Origin: Pelomonas asaccharophilus_A
GTDB lineage: Bacteria; Pseudomonadota; Gammaproteobacteria; Burkholderiales; Burkholderiaceae_C
Length of the DNA stretch: 64,000 bases
Reading direction: 5' to 3'
Assembly (NCBI RefSeq): GCF_031458115.1
Contig: NZ_JAVDXV010000009.1
Location: 62,001 to 126,000 of the forward strand
The position numbers and the translations under genes were made by a program. Positions 24,798-33,860 of the stretch are shown in pieces; position 1 is the first letter of the stretch; every line of letters begins with the position of its first letter. The notes beneath the pieces are model-generated. The model had not been told where the DNA came from. It saw nothing but the letters and a program-made list of their open reading frames with translations, and did no database searches.

Positions 24798-25454
24798 ATG
24801 CGCCGAATCCTTGTCGCCCTTGCCCTGTCCGCCTTCGGCCTGGCCCAGGCCGCCACGGTGTCCGTCTATACCAGCCTGGCCAGCTGGGAAGCCGCCATCA
24901 GTGGCCCGGCGCAGCTGCAGGACTTCTCCGGCTACGCCAACGACACCCCACTGGCCGGCGTGGCCGTGTTGCCGGGCCTCACGCTGAGCAGCAACATCGA
25001 CGGACCGTTGCACGTGTTCGGCGCCAACAAGACAGCGTCGGCCTTCGGCACCACGCGCGCGACGGGCACCGCGTATTTCGAGGGCCAGTACGCGCTGCCC
25101 TTCTTGGCTGCGGCGCTGGACATCACCAGCTTCGAGTCCGAGCCTGGCAACCCCAGCACGGCCGTCGATCAGGGCGTGCTGACGTTCTGGTTCAGCGATG
25201 GCACGTCACAGGACATCCTGTTGTCCGGCAACCCCGGGCTGCCCGTGCCACTCGTCTTCGCCGGCGTGATTTCGGACCACGCCATCACCAGGTTCCGCTG
25301 GACCGAGGCCCACGAGGCCAGCGGCGGCAACGAGGAGACCGCCCTGGACAACTTCCGGGTCGCCATGCGCGCCAGCGAGCTGCCGCTGCCCGGCTCGCTG
25401 CCGCTGGCGCTGTTGGCCCTGGGCGTGCTGCCGCTGGCGCGCCGTCGGCGCTGA
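24798..25454 (+). CDS. Exported protein with PEP-CTERM/VPLPA-like sorting tail
   Basis: A 218-residue secreted protein. The signal peptide (to LAQA, about residue 21) is followed by a beta-rich domain and a C-terminal sorting signal: LPLPGSLPLALLALGVLPLA then four Arg-rich residues. This motif, hydrophobic helix and basic end resemble the VPLPA variant of the PEP-CTERM signal that exosortase recognises in EPS-producing bacteria. No exosortase gene is in the window. An in-frame start at 24738 would add 20 residues, but ATG 24798 gives a proper signal peptide. Confidence 0.75.
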   Translation: MRRILVALALSAFGLAQAATVSVYTSLASWEAAISGPAQLQDFSGYANDTPLAGVAVLPGLTLSSNIDGPLHVFGANKTASAFGTTRATGTAYFEGQYALPFLAAALDITSFESEPGNPSTAVDQGVLTFWFSDGTSQDILLSGNPGLPVPLVFAGVISDHAITRFRWTEAHEASGGNEETALDNFRVAMRASELPLPGSLPLALLALGVLPLARRRR

Positions 25455-25455
25455 T

Positions 25456-25833
25456 TCAGGCGGGGCCGATGGCCGCCACACGCGGCACCTCCTCGTCCGT
25501 CCAGAGCCGGAAATGCGCGACGAAGTGCTGCCCCGACCCATCCTCCAGCCCGAAGCTGCCGCTGTTGCCGGGCGCCACGTCCAGCGTCATCTGCAGGCCG
25601 GCCAGGTAGTCGCATTGCGACTGGCTGGCGTAGACGGGCACGCCATCCACCCGGCCCAGCAGGCGGTCGTCGTCGGCCAGCTTCAACTCGTGCACGGCAA
25701 AGCACATGGGCGCGCTGCCGGCGCAGCAGCCGTGCGATTGGTAGAACAGCAGCTCGCCATGCAGGCGGCGCAGCAGCGCAATCAGCGCGCGGGCCGCGTC
25801 ACTGGCCTGCACGCGGGGAATGGAATCAGACAT
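25456..25833 (-). CDS. DUF779 protein, partner of aldehyde dehydrogenase
   Basis: A 125-residue member of DUF779. The family motif is visible as LLFYQSHGCCAGSAPMCF (three conserved Cys) and VYASQSQCDYL, which may bind metal. DUF779 genes are regularly found next to acetaldehyde-type dehydrogenases, and here the gene lies downstream of one on the same strand, separated by repeat copy B. The role is unknown; a chaperone or metal-related helper is a guess. ATG 25833 is preferred, though ATG 25845 is in frame. Confidence 0.85.
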   Translation of the reverse strand: MSDSIPRVQASDAARALIALLRRLHGELLFYQSHGCCAGSAPMCFAVHELKLADDDRLLGRVDGVPVYASQSQCDYLAGLQMTLDVAPGNSGSFGLEDGSGQHFVAHFRLWTDEEVPRVAAIGPA

Positions 25834-25852
25834 CGCGGCCTCCATGAGAAAA

Positions 25853-25995
25853 GGCGGGCCGAGCGCCGAGCCGCCCCAAGCCGGCCCGCGCTGGCGATGT
25901 GCTTGGCAGTCAACCCGCCAAGCATCGCCGTCCCCTCGGGGGACCTACCAGACTCGCACGCGTTCAGCGATGCGAGTCTGGGCGAGGGGTAGCGT
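25853..25995. repeat. Dispersed intergenic repeat, copy B (opposite orientation)
   Basis: This sequence is the reverse complement of copy A (4556-4770) over several blocks, for example CAAGCATCGCCGTCCCC (25919-25935). It has its own perfect 10-bp stem, CAGACTCGCA with TGCGAGTCTG (about 25950-25981), followed by GGCGAGGGG. It sits between the aldehyde dehydrogenase stop and the DUF779 start, so it forms strong RNA structure inside that transcript. Confidence 0.7.
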
Positions 25996-25999
25996 TGCT

Positions 26000-27523
26000 T
26001 CAGAAGAAACCCAGTGCGTTCGGGCTGTAGCTGACCAGCAGATTCTTGGTCTGCTGGTAGTGGTCGAGCATGGCCTTGTGGGTCTCGCGGCCGATGCCGG
26101 ACTCCTTGTAGCCACCGAAGGCGGCATGCGCCGGGTAGGCGTGATAGCAATTGGTCCACACACGGCCGGCCTGGATGCCGCGGCCCAGGCGGTAGGCGCG
26201 GCTGCCGTCGCGGCTCCACACGCCGGCGCCCAAGCCATAGGGCGTGTCGTTGGCGATGGCCAGCGCCTCGGCCTCGGTCTTGAAGGTGGTCACGGCCAGC
26301 ACCGGGCCGAAGATCTCCTCGCGGAAGATGCGCATGTTGTTGTGGCCCTGGAACAGCGTGGGCTGGATGTAGTAGCCGCCGGCCAGGTCGCCGCCCAGCT
26401 GCGCGCGCTCGCCGCCGATCAGCACCTTGGCGCCCTCTTCCTTGCCCAGCGCCAGGTAGGTCTGGATCTTGTCCATCTGCATGGACGAGGCCTGCGCGCC
26501 CATCATGGTGTCGGTGTCCAGCGGATTGCCCTGCTTGATGGCGGCGACGCGCTTCACGGCGCGTTCCATGAACCTGTCGAAGATGGATTCCTGGATCAGC
26601 GCGCGGCTGGGGCAGGTGCAGACCTCGCCCTGGTTGAACGCGAACAGCACCAGGCCCTCGATGGCCTTGTCGAGGAAGGCGTCGTCCTCGGCCATCACGT
26701 CCTCGAAGAACAGGTTGGGGCTCTTGCCGCCCAGCTCCAGCGTGGCCGGAATCAGGTTGCTGGCCGCCGCCTGCGCGATGACCTTGCCGGTGGCCGTGGA
26801 GCCGGTGAACGCGATCTTGGCGATGCGCTTGCTGTTGGCCAGCGGCATGCCGGCCTCGCGGCCAAAGCCGTTGACGATGTTCAGCACGCCGGGCGGCAGC
26901 AGGTCGGCGATCAGCTCCGTCAGGATGAGCAGGCTGATGGGCGTGCTCTCGGCCGGCTTGAGCACGACGCAGTTGCCGGCGCCCAGCGCCGGCGCCAGCT
27001 TCCAGGCCGCCATCAGGATGGGGAAGTTCCACGGAATGATCTGCCCCACGACGCCCAGCGGCTCGTGGAAGTGGTACGCGATGGTGTTGTGGTCGATCTC
27101 GCTGAGCGCGCCTTCCTGCGCGCGCACGCAGCCGGCGAAGTAGCGGAAGTGGTCCACCGCCAGCGGGATGTCGGCGTTCAGCGTCTCGCGGATGGGCTTG
27201 CCGTTGTCCACCGTCTCGGCATAGGCCAGCAGCTCCAGGTTCTGCTCGATGCGGTCGGCAATCTGCAGCAGCAGGTTGGCCCGCGCGGCCGGCGGCACGG
27301 CGGCCCAGCCGGCGGCGGCGGCGTGCGCCGCGTCCAGCGCGCGCTCGATGTCGGCGGCGCCGGAGCGCGCGGCCTGCGTGTAGACCTTGCCGTTGATCGG
27401 CGAGATGACGTCGAAGTACTGCCCCTCCACCGGCGGTTGGAACTTGCCGCCGATGAAGTTGTCGTAGCGGGGCTTGTAGGCAATCTTGGCGCCGGCTTGG
27501 CCGGGGGCGGCGTAAACGGTCAT
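26000..27523 (-). CDS. NAD-dependent acetaldehyde-type dehydrogenase
   Basis: A 507-residue aldehyde dehydrogenase of the AldB/ExaC/AcoD type, oxidising short aldehydes to acids. The catalytic Glu is in LELGGKSPN (about 270) and the nucleophile in FNQGEVCTCPSRA (about 303). The NAD-binding stretch IPWNFPILMAAWKLAPALG and FTGSTATGK are typical. It is preceded by a sigma-54 promoter and divergent from an AcoR-like activator, so it is likely induced by an alcohol, acetoin or aldehyde signal. The DUF779 gene follows. Confidence 0.94.
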   Translation of the reverse strand: MTVYAAPGQAGAKIAYKPRYDNFIGGKFQPPVEGQYFDVISPINGKVYTQAARSGAADIERALDAAHAAAAGWAAVPPAARANLLLQIADRIEQNLELLAYAETVDNGKPIRETLNADIPLAVDHFRYFAGCVRAQEGALSEIDHNTIAYHFHEPLGVVGQIIPWNFPILMAAWKLAPALGAGNCVVLKPAESTPISLLILTELIADLLPPGVLNIVNGFGREAGMPLANSKRIAKIAFTGSTATGKVIAQAAASNLIPATLELGGKSPNLFFEDVMAEDDAFLDKAIEGLVLFAFNQGEVCTCPSRALIQESIFDRFMERAVKRVAAIKQGNPLDTDTMMGAQASSMQMDKIQTYLALGKEEGAKVLIGGERAQLGGDLAGGYYIQPTLFQGHNNMRIFREEIFGPVLAVTTFKTEAEALAIANDTPYGLGAGVWSRDGSRAYRLGRGIQAGRVWTNCYHAYPAHAAFGGYKESGIGRETHKAMLDHYQQTKNLLVSYSPNALGFF

Positions 27524-27581
27524 GGCGATGTCTCCGGTGTTGTCTGCCCGAGGGCACCTGCCACCGGGTCGGCCCAGCCAT

Positions 27582-27597
27582 CGCACGCACCGTGCCA
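27582..27597 (-). promoter_or_regulatory. Sigma-54 promoter of the aldehyde dehydrogenase
   Basis: On the minus strand TGGCACGGTGCGTGCG matches the -24/-12 consensus TGGCACG-N4-TTGCW with correct spacing. It lies about 60 nt before the ATG. Upstream are repeated TGTGGCA-type sites (27627-27635, 27671-27678, 27691-27699) that could bind the divergent activator. Confidence 0.65.
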
Positions 27598-27809
27598 GCG
27601 CCGGTTTCGTCTGCCAGCGCTGCCCCTGTGGCACAAAACGGCCCGATACCCGCGGCGCCGCCGTGCCGCCATGCCACACCTGTCCCGAAATGGCACACCC
27701 TGATGTGAAACACCCGTCCCGCGGTCCATCCGCTTGACGGGCTGCGCCGTCAGCGTAGCGTCCGCCAAACCCATCAAGCTCTGCCCCCAAAAGAGCCACG
27801 GAGACACGC

Positions 27810-29699
27810 ATGCCCACCGCGCCCACCCCGCTGCGCACCGCCCGCCGGCAATGGCTGGAGCAAGGCCAGGTCGAGAACGGCCTGATCCCCGAGACCCTGC
27901 GTGCCAGCTGGGCCCGCTGCCGTGCCTTCGGGCTGGAGCCGCTGGGCCGGCCGCAGGGCGCGCCGCATGCCAGCGCCGCCCAGCTGGCACGGGCGCTGGA
28001 GCACCGCCACAGCCTCGTGGCCCATGCCAAGCCGGTGATGGCCTTCCTCAACGAGCAGGTGCAGGGCAGCGACAGCCTCGTGCTCCTGGCCGACGCGCAC
28101 GGCCTGCTGCTACACGCCGCCGGCGACGCGCCCTTCGCCGACCGCGCCGCCCGCGTCGCGCTGCGGCCCGGCGCGCTGTGGAGCGAGCAATGGCGCGGCA
28201 CCAACGCCATCGGCACCGCGCTGGCCGAGGGCAGCCCGGTGGTCGTGCATGGCGGCGAGCACTACCTGGACCGCAACGGCTTCCTCACCTGCGCCGCCGC
28301 GCCCATCGCCGACCCCGCCGGCCAGCTGCTGGGCGTGCTGGACATCTCCGGCGACCGCCGCGGCTACCACCGCCACACGCTGGGCCTGGCGCGCAGCGGC
28401 GCCCGCATGATCGAGCACCAGCTGTTCGAGGCCCGCCACGGCGCCGGTCTGCGCCTGCGCCTGCACGCACAGCGCGAAGGCCTGGACAGCGTCACTGAAG
28501 GCCTGCTCGCGCTCGGCGAGGACGGCTGGGTCATCGGCGCCAACACCGCCGCGCTGGAACTGCTGGGCCTGACGCGCCGCGACATCGGCGCCACCACCGT
28601 GGAGCGCCTGTTCGGCCTCGACCTGCCCGCGCTTATGGCCGGCGGCAGCGCGCCACGCCCGCTGCGGCGCGACGGCGGCGCCCCGCCGCTGTGGCTGCGC
28701 CTGGAGCCCGGTCGCACGCTGCGCCACGCCCGGCCCGCGGCCGACACCGCCTGGCGCCCCGTGGACGCACTGGCCGCGCTGGACACCGGCGACGCCGCGC
28801 TGCGCGCCACGCTGGACCGCGCCCGCCGCGTGCTGGACAAGCCGGCCATCCCGCTGCTGCTCACCGGCGAGACCGGCACGGGCAAGGACGTGCTGGCCCG
28901 CGCCCTCCACGCCAGCAGCGCGCGGCGCAGCGAGCCGTTTGTCGCCGTCAACTGCGCGGCGCTGCCCGAGGCGCTGATCGAGGCCGAACTGTTCGGCTAC
29001 CGCCCCGGCGCCTACACCGGCGCCAGCCGCCACGGCGCCCCGGGTCGCATCCGCGAAGCCCACGGCGGCACGCTGTTCCTGGACGAGATCGGCGACATGC
29101 CGCTGGCGATGCAGGCCCGGCTGCTGCGCGTACTGGAGGAGCGCAGCGTCACGCCGCTGGGCGGCGGCGCGGCGGTGGCGGTGGACATCCGGCTCATCTG
29201 CGCCAGCCACCGGCAGTTGAAGGACGAGGTGGCGGCGGGGCGGTTCCGGGAGGATTTGTACTACCGTCTCAACGGCCTGACGCTGCCGCTGCCGCCGCTG
29301 CGGGAGCGGACGGACCTGGCGGCGCTGGCGGCCCGGCTGCTGAAGGCGGAGGCGCCGGAGCGGGCGTTGCGCGTGGACGAGGAGGTGATGGCGGCGTTTT
29401 CTCGGTATCGGTGGCCGGGGAATGTGCGGCAGCTGGCGAATGTGGTGAGAACGGGGGTGGCGCTGCTCGACCCGGGCGAGTGCGTCATCACGCTGGCGCT
29501 GCTGCCGGACGAACTGCAAACGGACCCGGACGTCACGCCGCCGGCGCCCGCGGCCAGCACCGAGCCGGCAGGCAATCTGCGCCAACTGGCTGATGCGCGC
29601 GTCCGCGAGACGCTGGCAGCGGTAGACGGCAACCGGTCCGAGGCCGCGCGGCGGCTGGGGGTCAGCCGGAGCACGCTGTACAGGTGGCTGGGCGCCTAG
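27810..29699 (+). CDS. acoR: AcoR-like sigma-54-dependent activator
   Basis: A 629-residue enhancer-binding protein. An N-terminal GAF-type sensor region (about 60-190) and a PAS-like segment (about 225-290) precede the AAA+ domain (about 330-545). Walker A is GETGTGKD, the sigma-54 contact loop reads GAYTGA (a usual AcoR variant of GAFTGA), and Walker B is GGTLFLDEIGD. A Fis-type helix-turn-helix ends the protein (NRSEAARRLGVSRSTLYRWL). It is divergent from the aldehyde dehydrogenase with the sigma-54 site between, and most likely activates it. The inducer is inferred, not shown. Confidence 0.92.
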   Translation: MPTAPTPLRTARRQWLEQGQVENGLIPETLRASWARCRAFGLEPLGRPQGAPHASAAQLARALEHRHSLVAHAKPVMAFLNEQVQGSDSLVLLADAHGLLLHAAGDAPFADRAARVALRPGALWSEQWRGTNAIGTALAEGSPVVVHGGEHYLDRNGFLTCAAAPIADPAGQLLGVLDISGDRRGYHRHTLGLARSGARMIEHQLFEARHGAGLRLRLHAQREGLDSVTEGLLALGEDGWVIGANTAALELLGLTRRDIGATTVERLFGLDLPALMAGGSAPRPLRRDGGAPPLWLRLEPGRTLRHARPAADTAWRPVDALAALDTGDAALRATLDRARRVLDKPAIPLLLTGETGTGKDVLARALHASSARRSEPFVAVNCAALPEALIEAELFGYRPGAYTGASRHGAPGRIREAHGGTLFLDEIGDMPLAMQARLLRVLEERSVTPLGGGAAVAVDIRLICASHRQLKDEVAAGRFREDLYYRLNGLTLPLPPLRERTDLAALAARLLKAEAPERALRVDEEVMAAFSRYRWPGNVRQLANVVRTGVALLDPGECVITLALLPDELQTDPDVTPPAPAASTEPAGNLRQLADARVRETLAAVDGNRSEAARRLGVSRSTLYRWLGA

Positions 29700-29792
29700 C
29701 GCTGGCATGAGCCTGCCGGCAACAACGCCTGCTGCCAACGACCGTGCGCCGATGCGCTACAACGCCGGCCTGCCTCATCTGCTCAATCCACC

Positions 29793-30104
29793 ATGCCCAA
29801 AGCCTACTGGATCGCCCGCGTCGACGTGACCGACATCGACACCTACAAGCTCTACGTCCAGCGCAACGACGCGGTGTTCGCCAAGTTCGGCGGCCGGTTC
29901 CTCGTGCGCGCGGGGCAGTTCGAGAACCCCGAGGGCAGCAGCCGCGGCCGCAACGTGGTGATCGAGTTCCCGAGCTACGAAGTGGCGCTGGCCTGCTACC
30001 GCTCCCCCGAGTACGCGCCGCAGATCGCGCTGCGCCAGTCGGCCGCCGAGGCGGACGTGGTCATCGTGGAGGGCTACGACGGCCCGCAGCCTGGCACGCA
30101 GTGA
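29793..30104 (+). CDS. DUF1330 family protein
   Basis: A 103-residue ferredoxin-like dimeric alpha/beta-barrel protein. The family hallmarks are KAYWIARVDVTDIDTYKLYV at the start, GGRFLVRAGQFENPEG and VVIEFPSYEVALACYRSPEY. Members bind small molecules; no reaction is established. It stands alone between the activator and an HNH gene. Confidence 0.88.
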   Translation: MPKAYWIARVDVTDIDTYKLYVQRNDAVFAKFGGRFLVRAGQFENPEGSSRGRNVVIEFPSYEVALACYRSPEYAPQIALRQSAAEADVVIVEGYDGPQPGTQ

Positions 30105-30123
30105 GCGCCGCCGCCCCGCGGCC

Positions 30124-30432
30124 ATGCCTGCCCCGCCCGACGCCACGCCGCTGATCTGCCCGCTGTGCGAGCGGCCCATCCCGCCCGCGCAGCGCGACGC
30201 CCACCATTTGGTGCCCAAGAGCCGCGGCGGGCGACACACGGAGTTCCTGCACCGGGTCTGCCACCGGCAGGTCCATGCGCTGCTGACGGAGACCGAGCTG
30301 GCCAGGCAGTACGCCACGGTGGACGCGCTGCTGGCACATCCGCAGATCCGGGCCTTCGTGGACTGGGTGAAGACCAAACCGGACGACTTCTTCGTGCCCA
30401 CGCGCAAGAGCGCGCGGCTGCGGCGGCGCTGA
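30124..30432 (+). CDS. Small HNH-type protein
   Basis: A 102-residue protein with an HNH-like zinc motif: CPLCERPIP, then DAHHLVPKSRGGRHTEF and HRVCHRQVHALL. The pairs of Cys and the His-His fit an HNH/ME-fold zinc centre, giving a possible nuclease. It starts 19 nt after the DUF1330 gene. Such single-domain proteins are common in Burkholderiales and their function is unproved; it could be a housekeeping DNA-binding protein rather than a mobile-element nuclease. Confidence 0.8.
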   Translation: MPAPPDATPLICPLCERPIPPAQRDAHHLVPKSRGGRHTEFLHRVCHRQVHALLTETELARQYATVDALLAHPQIRAFVDWVKTKPDDFFVPTRKSARLRRR

Positions 30433-30582
30433 CGGATCGCCTTTAGAGCGCCAACGGCACGGCATGGCCCCCGGTGACGCGGCGCCCACCTACGCCGCAA
30501 CCCGGGCGCGCTGCCTAGCATCACGGTGGCGGGCCGGCAGGGGGTAGCGCGGCGCGCGCAGCAACCGGCCCGTCAGCACACC

Positions 30583-31875
30583 ATGAAAGCGTCCATGCCT
30601 TCCCCTTCCACCTGGGTCGTGATCCTCTCGACCGTCGCGGCGACCCTGCTGGTCGTGCTGCTGTTCCAGAATTTCGCGACGGCCGAGAAGAAGATCGACG
30701 AGAAGCTGCCCAAGCTCTACGAGACGGACGACGCCGAGTTCCGCCGCTCGCTGAGCGCGCTGCTGGGGCCGCCGCTGGTGGAGGGCAACCAGGTGGAGAC
30801 GCTGCTGAACGGCGACCAGATCTTTCCGTCCATGCTGGCGGCCATCCGCTCGGCGCAGCACACGATCAACTTCGAGACCTACATCTACTGGTCGGGCAGC
30901 ATCGGCCGCGAGTTCGTCGACGCGCTGACCGAGCGCGCCCGCGCCGGCGTGAAGGTCAACGTGCTGCTCGACTGGGTCGGCAGCATGAAGATGGACACCG
31001 CGCTGCTGGACGAAATGAAGGCCGCCGGGGTGGCCTGCGAGCGCTTCCACGAGCCGCGCTTCTCGCACTGGGGCCGGCTGAACAACCGCACGCACCGCAA
31101 GCTGCTGGTGGTGGACGGTCGTGTCGGCTTCACCGGCGGCGTGGGCATCGCGGACCAGTGGCGCGGCAATGCGCGCCACCCCGGCGAGTGGCGCGACACG
31201 CACTACCGCGTGGCCGGGCCGGTGGTGGGGCAGATGCAGTCGGTCTTCCTGGACAACTGGATGCGCGCGACCGGCGAGGTGCTGCATGGCGAGGCCTACT
31301 TCCCGGCGTTGCAGCCGGTGGGGCCGTACACGGCGCAGATGTTCAGCAGCTCGCCCAGCGGCGGCAGCGAGAGCATGCACCTGATGTACCTGCTGTCGAT
31401 CACGGCGGCGCGCAAGAGCATCGACCTGGCCAACTCGTACTTCGTGCCGGACGAGCTGACCATACGCACGCTGATCGACGCCGCGCGCCGCGGCGTGAAG
31501 GTGCGCATCCTGACGCCCAGCGGCCACATCGACTCCGAGACGGTGCGCAAGGCCTCGCGCAGCACCTGGGGCCCGATGCTGGAGGCGGGCATCGAGTTCG
31601 CCGAGTACCAGCCGACGATGTTCCATGTGAAGGGCCTGGTGGTGGACGGCGTGTTCTCGTCGGTGGGCTCCACCAACTTCGACAACCGCTCGTTCCGGCT
31701 CAACGACGAGGCCAACCTGAACGTGATGAACGCCGACTTCAGCCGCGAGCAGCAGGCGGTATTCGAGGCCGACTGGGCGCGCGCCCAGCGCATCACGCTG
31801 CAGCAATGGCGCGACCGCCCGCTGTCCGAGCGCTTCTGGGAGCTGCTGGCGCGCCTGCTGCGCACCCAGCTCTGA
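30583..31875 (+). CDS. Phospholipase D / cardiolipin synthase family protein
   Basis: A 430-residue membrane-anchored enzyme. One TM helix (about 9-26) is followed by two HKD half-sites: HRKLLVVDGRVGFTGG (about 167-182) and HVKGLVVDGVFSSVGSTNFD (about 347-366). Both are intact. These enzymes join two phosphatidylglycerols to cardiolipin or transfer phosphatidyl groups. The single N-terminal anchor and length suit the ClsB/ClsC-like branch. ATG 30583 is chosen as the first Met before the TM segment. Confidence 0.9.
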   Translation: MKASMPSPSTWVVILSTVAATLLVVLLFQNFATAEKKIDEKLPKLYETDDAEFRRSLSALLGPPLVEGNQVETLLNGDQIFPSMLAAIRSAQHTINFETYIYWSGSIGREFVDALTERARAGVKVNVLLDWVGSMKMDTALLDEMKAAGVACERFHEPRFSHWGRLNNRTHRKLLVVDGRVGFTGGVGIADQWRGNARHPGEWRDTHYRVAGPVVGQMQSVFLDNWMRATGEVLHGEAYFPALQPVGPYTAQMFSSSPSGGSESMHLMYLLSITAARKSIDLANSYFVPDELTIRTLIDAARRGVKVRILTPSGHIDSETVRKASRSTWGPMLEAGIEFAEYQPTMFHVKGLVVDGVFSSVGSTNFDNRSFRLNDEANLNVMNADFSREQQAVFEADWARAQRITLQQWRDRPLSERFWELLARLLRTQL

Positions 31876-31937
31876 GCTGCGGCCGGCGCTCGCGCTAATC
31901 TCGCAGGTTCCCTGACTCCGTTGCGCCTCGCCCACCC

Positions 31938-33824
31938 ATGACGACCCGCCCGACCCTGATTGCCGCGCTGCTGGCCACCGCCTGCGCAGCCTTTGGTACG
32001 ACCTTCGCCCACGCCCAGGCCACCGCAACCCCGGCCGCGGCGCCCGATGCCCGCTACGTGTGGGACCTGAGTCCGCTGTTCGCCACCGACGCCGCCTGGG
32101 ACGCCGAGCGCCAGGCCATCCAGCAGGTCCTGCCCAGCCTGCAGGCGCTGCGCGGCAACTTCGGCCGCGACGCCACCAGCCTGCGCCAGGCGCTGGACAC
32201 GCTGTCCACCTGGCGCGAGCGCTATGTGCGCGTGGCCGTGTACGCCAGCGCCATGGCCTCCACCGACAACCGTGACGCCCGCAACCAGGAGCGCCAGTCG
32301 CTGCTGCGCTCGCTGGGCGGCCAGTGGGGCAGCGCGCTGAGCTGGGTGGACAGCGAGATCCGCCAGATCGGCGAGGCCAAGCTGAATGCCTGGCTGGCCG
32401 CCGAACCGGGCCTGAAGAAGCACGAGAAGCGCCTGCGCGACGTGCAGCGCCTGGCCGCCCACCAGCTCACGCCCGAGGCCGAGGCCGCCGTCGCCGCCTT
32501 CGGCCCGGTGATGGGCGCGGCCACCAACGCGCGCACGCTGCTGACCACCGTGGATGCCGAGTGGCCCACCATCGAGGTGGACGGCAAAGCCGAGAAGCTC
32601 AACGACATCGGCTACACCCGGCTGCGCGCCCACCCGGACCGCGCCGTGCGCGAGCAGGTCTTCCAGCGCTTCTTCGGCGCCTACGGCCGGCTGGAGAACA
32701 CGCTGGGAAGCCTGCTGGCCCAGCGCGTGGAAACGGGCGTCGTCAACGCGCGGCTGCGCGGCTACCCGTCGGCCGTGGCGGCCAGCCTGGCGGACAACGA
32801 CATCCCCGAGTCGGTCTACCGTACGCTGGTGGCCGAGACGAACAAGGGCCTGCCCACGCTGCACCGCTACCTGAAGCTGCGCCAGCGCCTGCTGGGCCTG
32901 CCGGACCTGGCCTACCACGACCTCTACCCCGACCTGGTCAAGAGCGAGCGCCGCTACACGCCGGAGGAATCGGGCGAGCTGACCGTGGCTGCCACCGCGC
33001 CGCTGGGCACGGACTACCAGCGCCGGCTGCGCGAGGCACTGGGCGCGAAGACGATGCACGTCTTCCCCGCGCCGGGCAAGTCGTCGGGCGCCTACCAGAG
33101 CGGCGTCTACGGCATGACGCCGCTGGTGTTCCTGAACCACCAGGGCACGTTCGACAGCCTCAGCACCTTCGCCCACGAATGGGGCCATGGCATGCACACC
33201 GTGCTGGCCAATGCGACCCAGCCGTTCGAGACGGCGGGCTACCCGCTGTTCCTGGCCGAGATCGCGTCGTTCAGCAACGAGCTGCTGCTGCAGCGCCACC
33301 TGCTGGACCGCGCCAGGACCAAGGAGGAGCGGCTGTACCTGCTGACCGAGGCGGTGGAGCGGCTGCGCGGCTCGTACTTCCGCCAGACCATGTTCGCCGA
33401 GTTCGAGCTGGCCACGCACGACGCGCTGCAGCGCGGCGAGCCGCTGACCGGCAAGCGCATGACGCAGCTCTACTGCGGCCTGCTGCGCAAGTACCACGGC
33501 GCGGACCAGGGCGTCATGAAGGTCGACCCGGTGGTGTGCAGCGAGTGGGCCTTCGTGCCGCACTTCCACCGGCCGTTCTACGTCTACCAGTACGCCACCT
33601 CGATGGCCGGCGCCGCCTACTTCACCGAGCAGATCCTGCACAAGAAGCCCGGCATGCCGGAGACCTACCTGTCGGTGCTGCGCTCGGGCGGCAGCGTGCA
33701 TCCGGTGCCGCGGCTGCGCACGGCCGGGCTGGACATGGACTCCCCCGCGCCCTACCAGGCGCTGGTGCGCCACATGGACCGGCTGCTCGACGAGATCGAG
33801 AAGCTGCTGGCCCAGAAGGCCTGA
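31938..33824 (+). CDS. Exported M3 oligoendopeptidase (PepF-like)
   Basis: A 628-residue zinc peptidase of family M3B with an unusual signal peptide (to FAHA), so it acts in the periplasm or outside. The zinc site HEWGHGMH (about 415-422) and the downstream ligand Glu in FLAEIASFSNE are present, along with HFHRPFYVYQYATS, which carries substrate-binding His/Tyr residues. It would trim short peptides. The TonB receptor gene starts 36 nt after its stop, and the two may share a transcript. Confidence 0.9.
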   Translation: MTTRPTLIAALLATACAAFGTTFAHAQATATPAAAPDARYVWDLSPLFATDAAWDAERQAIQQVLPSLQALRGNFGRDATSLRQALDTLSTWRERYVRVAVYASAMASTDNRDARNQERQSLLRSLGGQWGSALSWVDSEIRQIGEAKLNAWLAAEPGLKKHEKRLRDVQRLAAHQLTPEAEAAVAAFGPVMGAATNARTLLTTVDAEWPTIEVDGKAEKLNDIGYTRLRAHPDRAVREQVFQRFFGAYGRLENTLGSLLAQRVETGVVNARLRGYPSAVAASLADNDIPESVYRTLVAETNKGLPTLHRYLKLRQRLLGLPDLAYHDLYPDLVKSERRYTPEESGELTVAATAPLGTDYQRRLREALGAKTMHVFPAPGKSSGAYQSGVYGMTPLVFLNHQGTFDSLSTFAHEWGHGMHTVLANATQPFETAGYPLFLAEIASFSNELLLQRHLLDRARTKEERLYLLTEAVERLRGSYFRQTMFAEFELATHDALQRGEPLTGKRMTQLYCGLLRKYHGADQGVMKVDPVVCSEWAFVPHFHRPFYVYQYATSMAGAAYFTEQILHKKPGMPETYLSVLRSGGSVHPVPRLRTAGLDMDSPAPYQALVRHMDRLLDEIEKLLAQKA

Positions 33825-33860
33825 GCGGCCCCGTCCGTCGGCGCAACACCCCCCCGCCCC

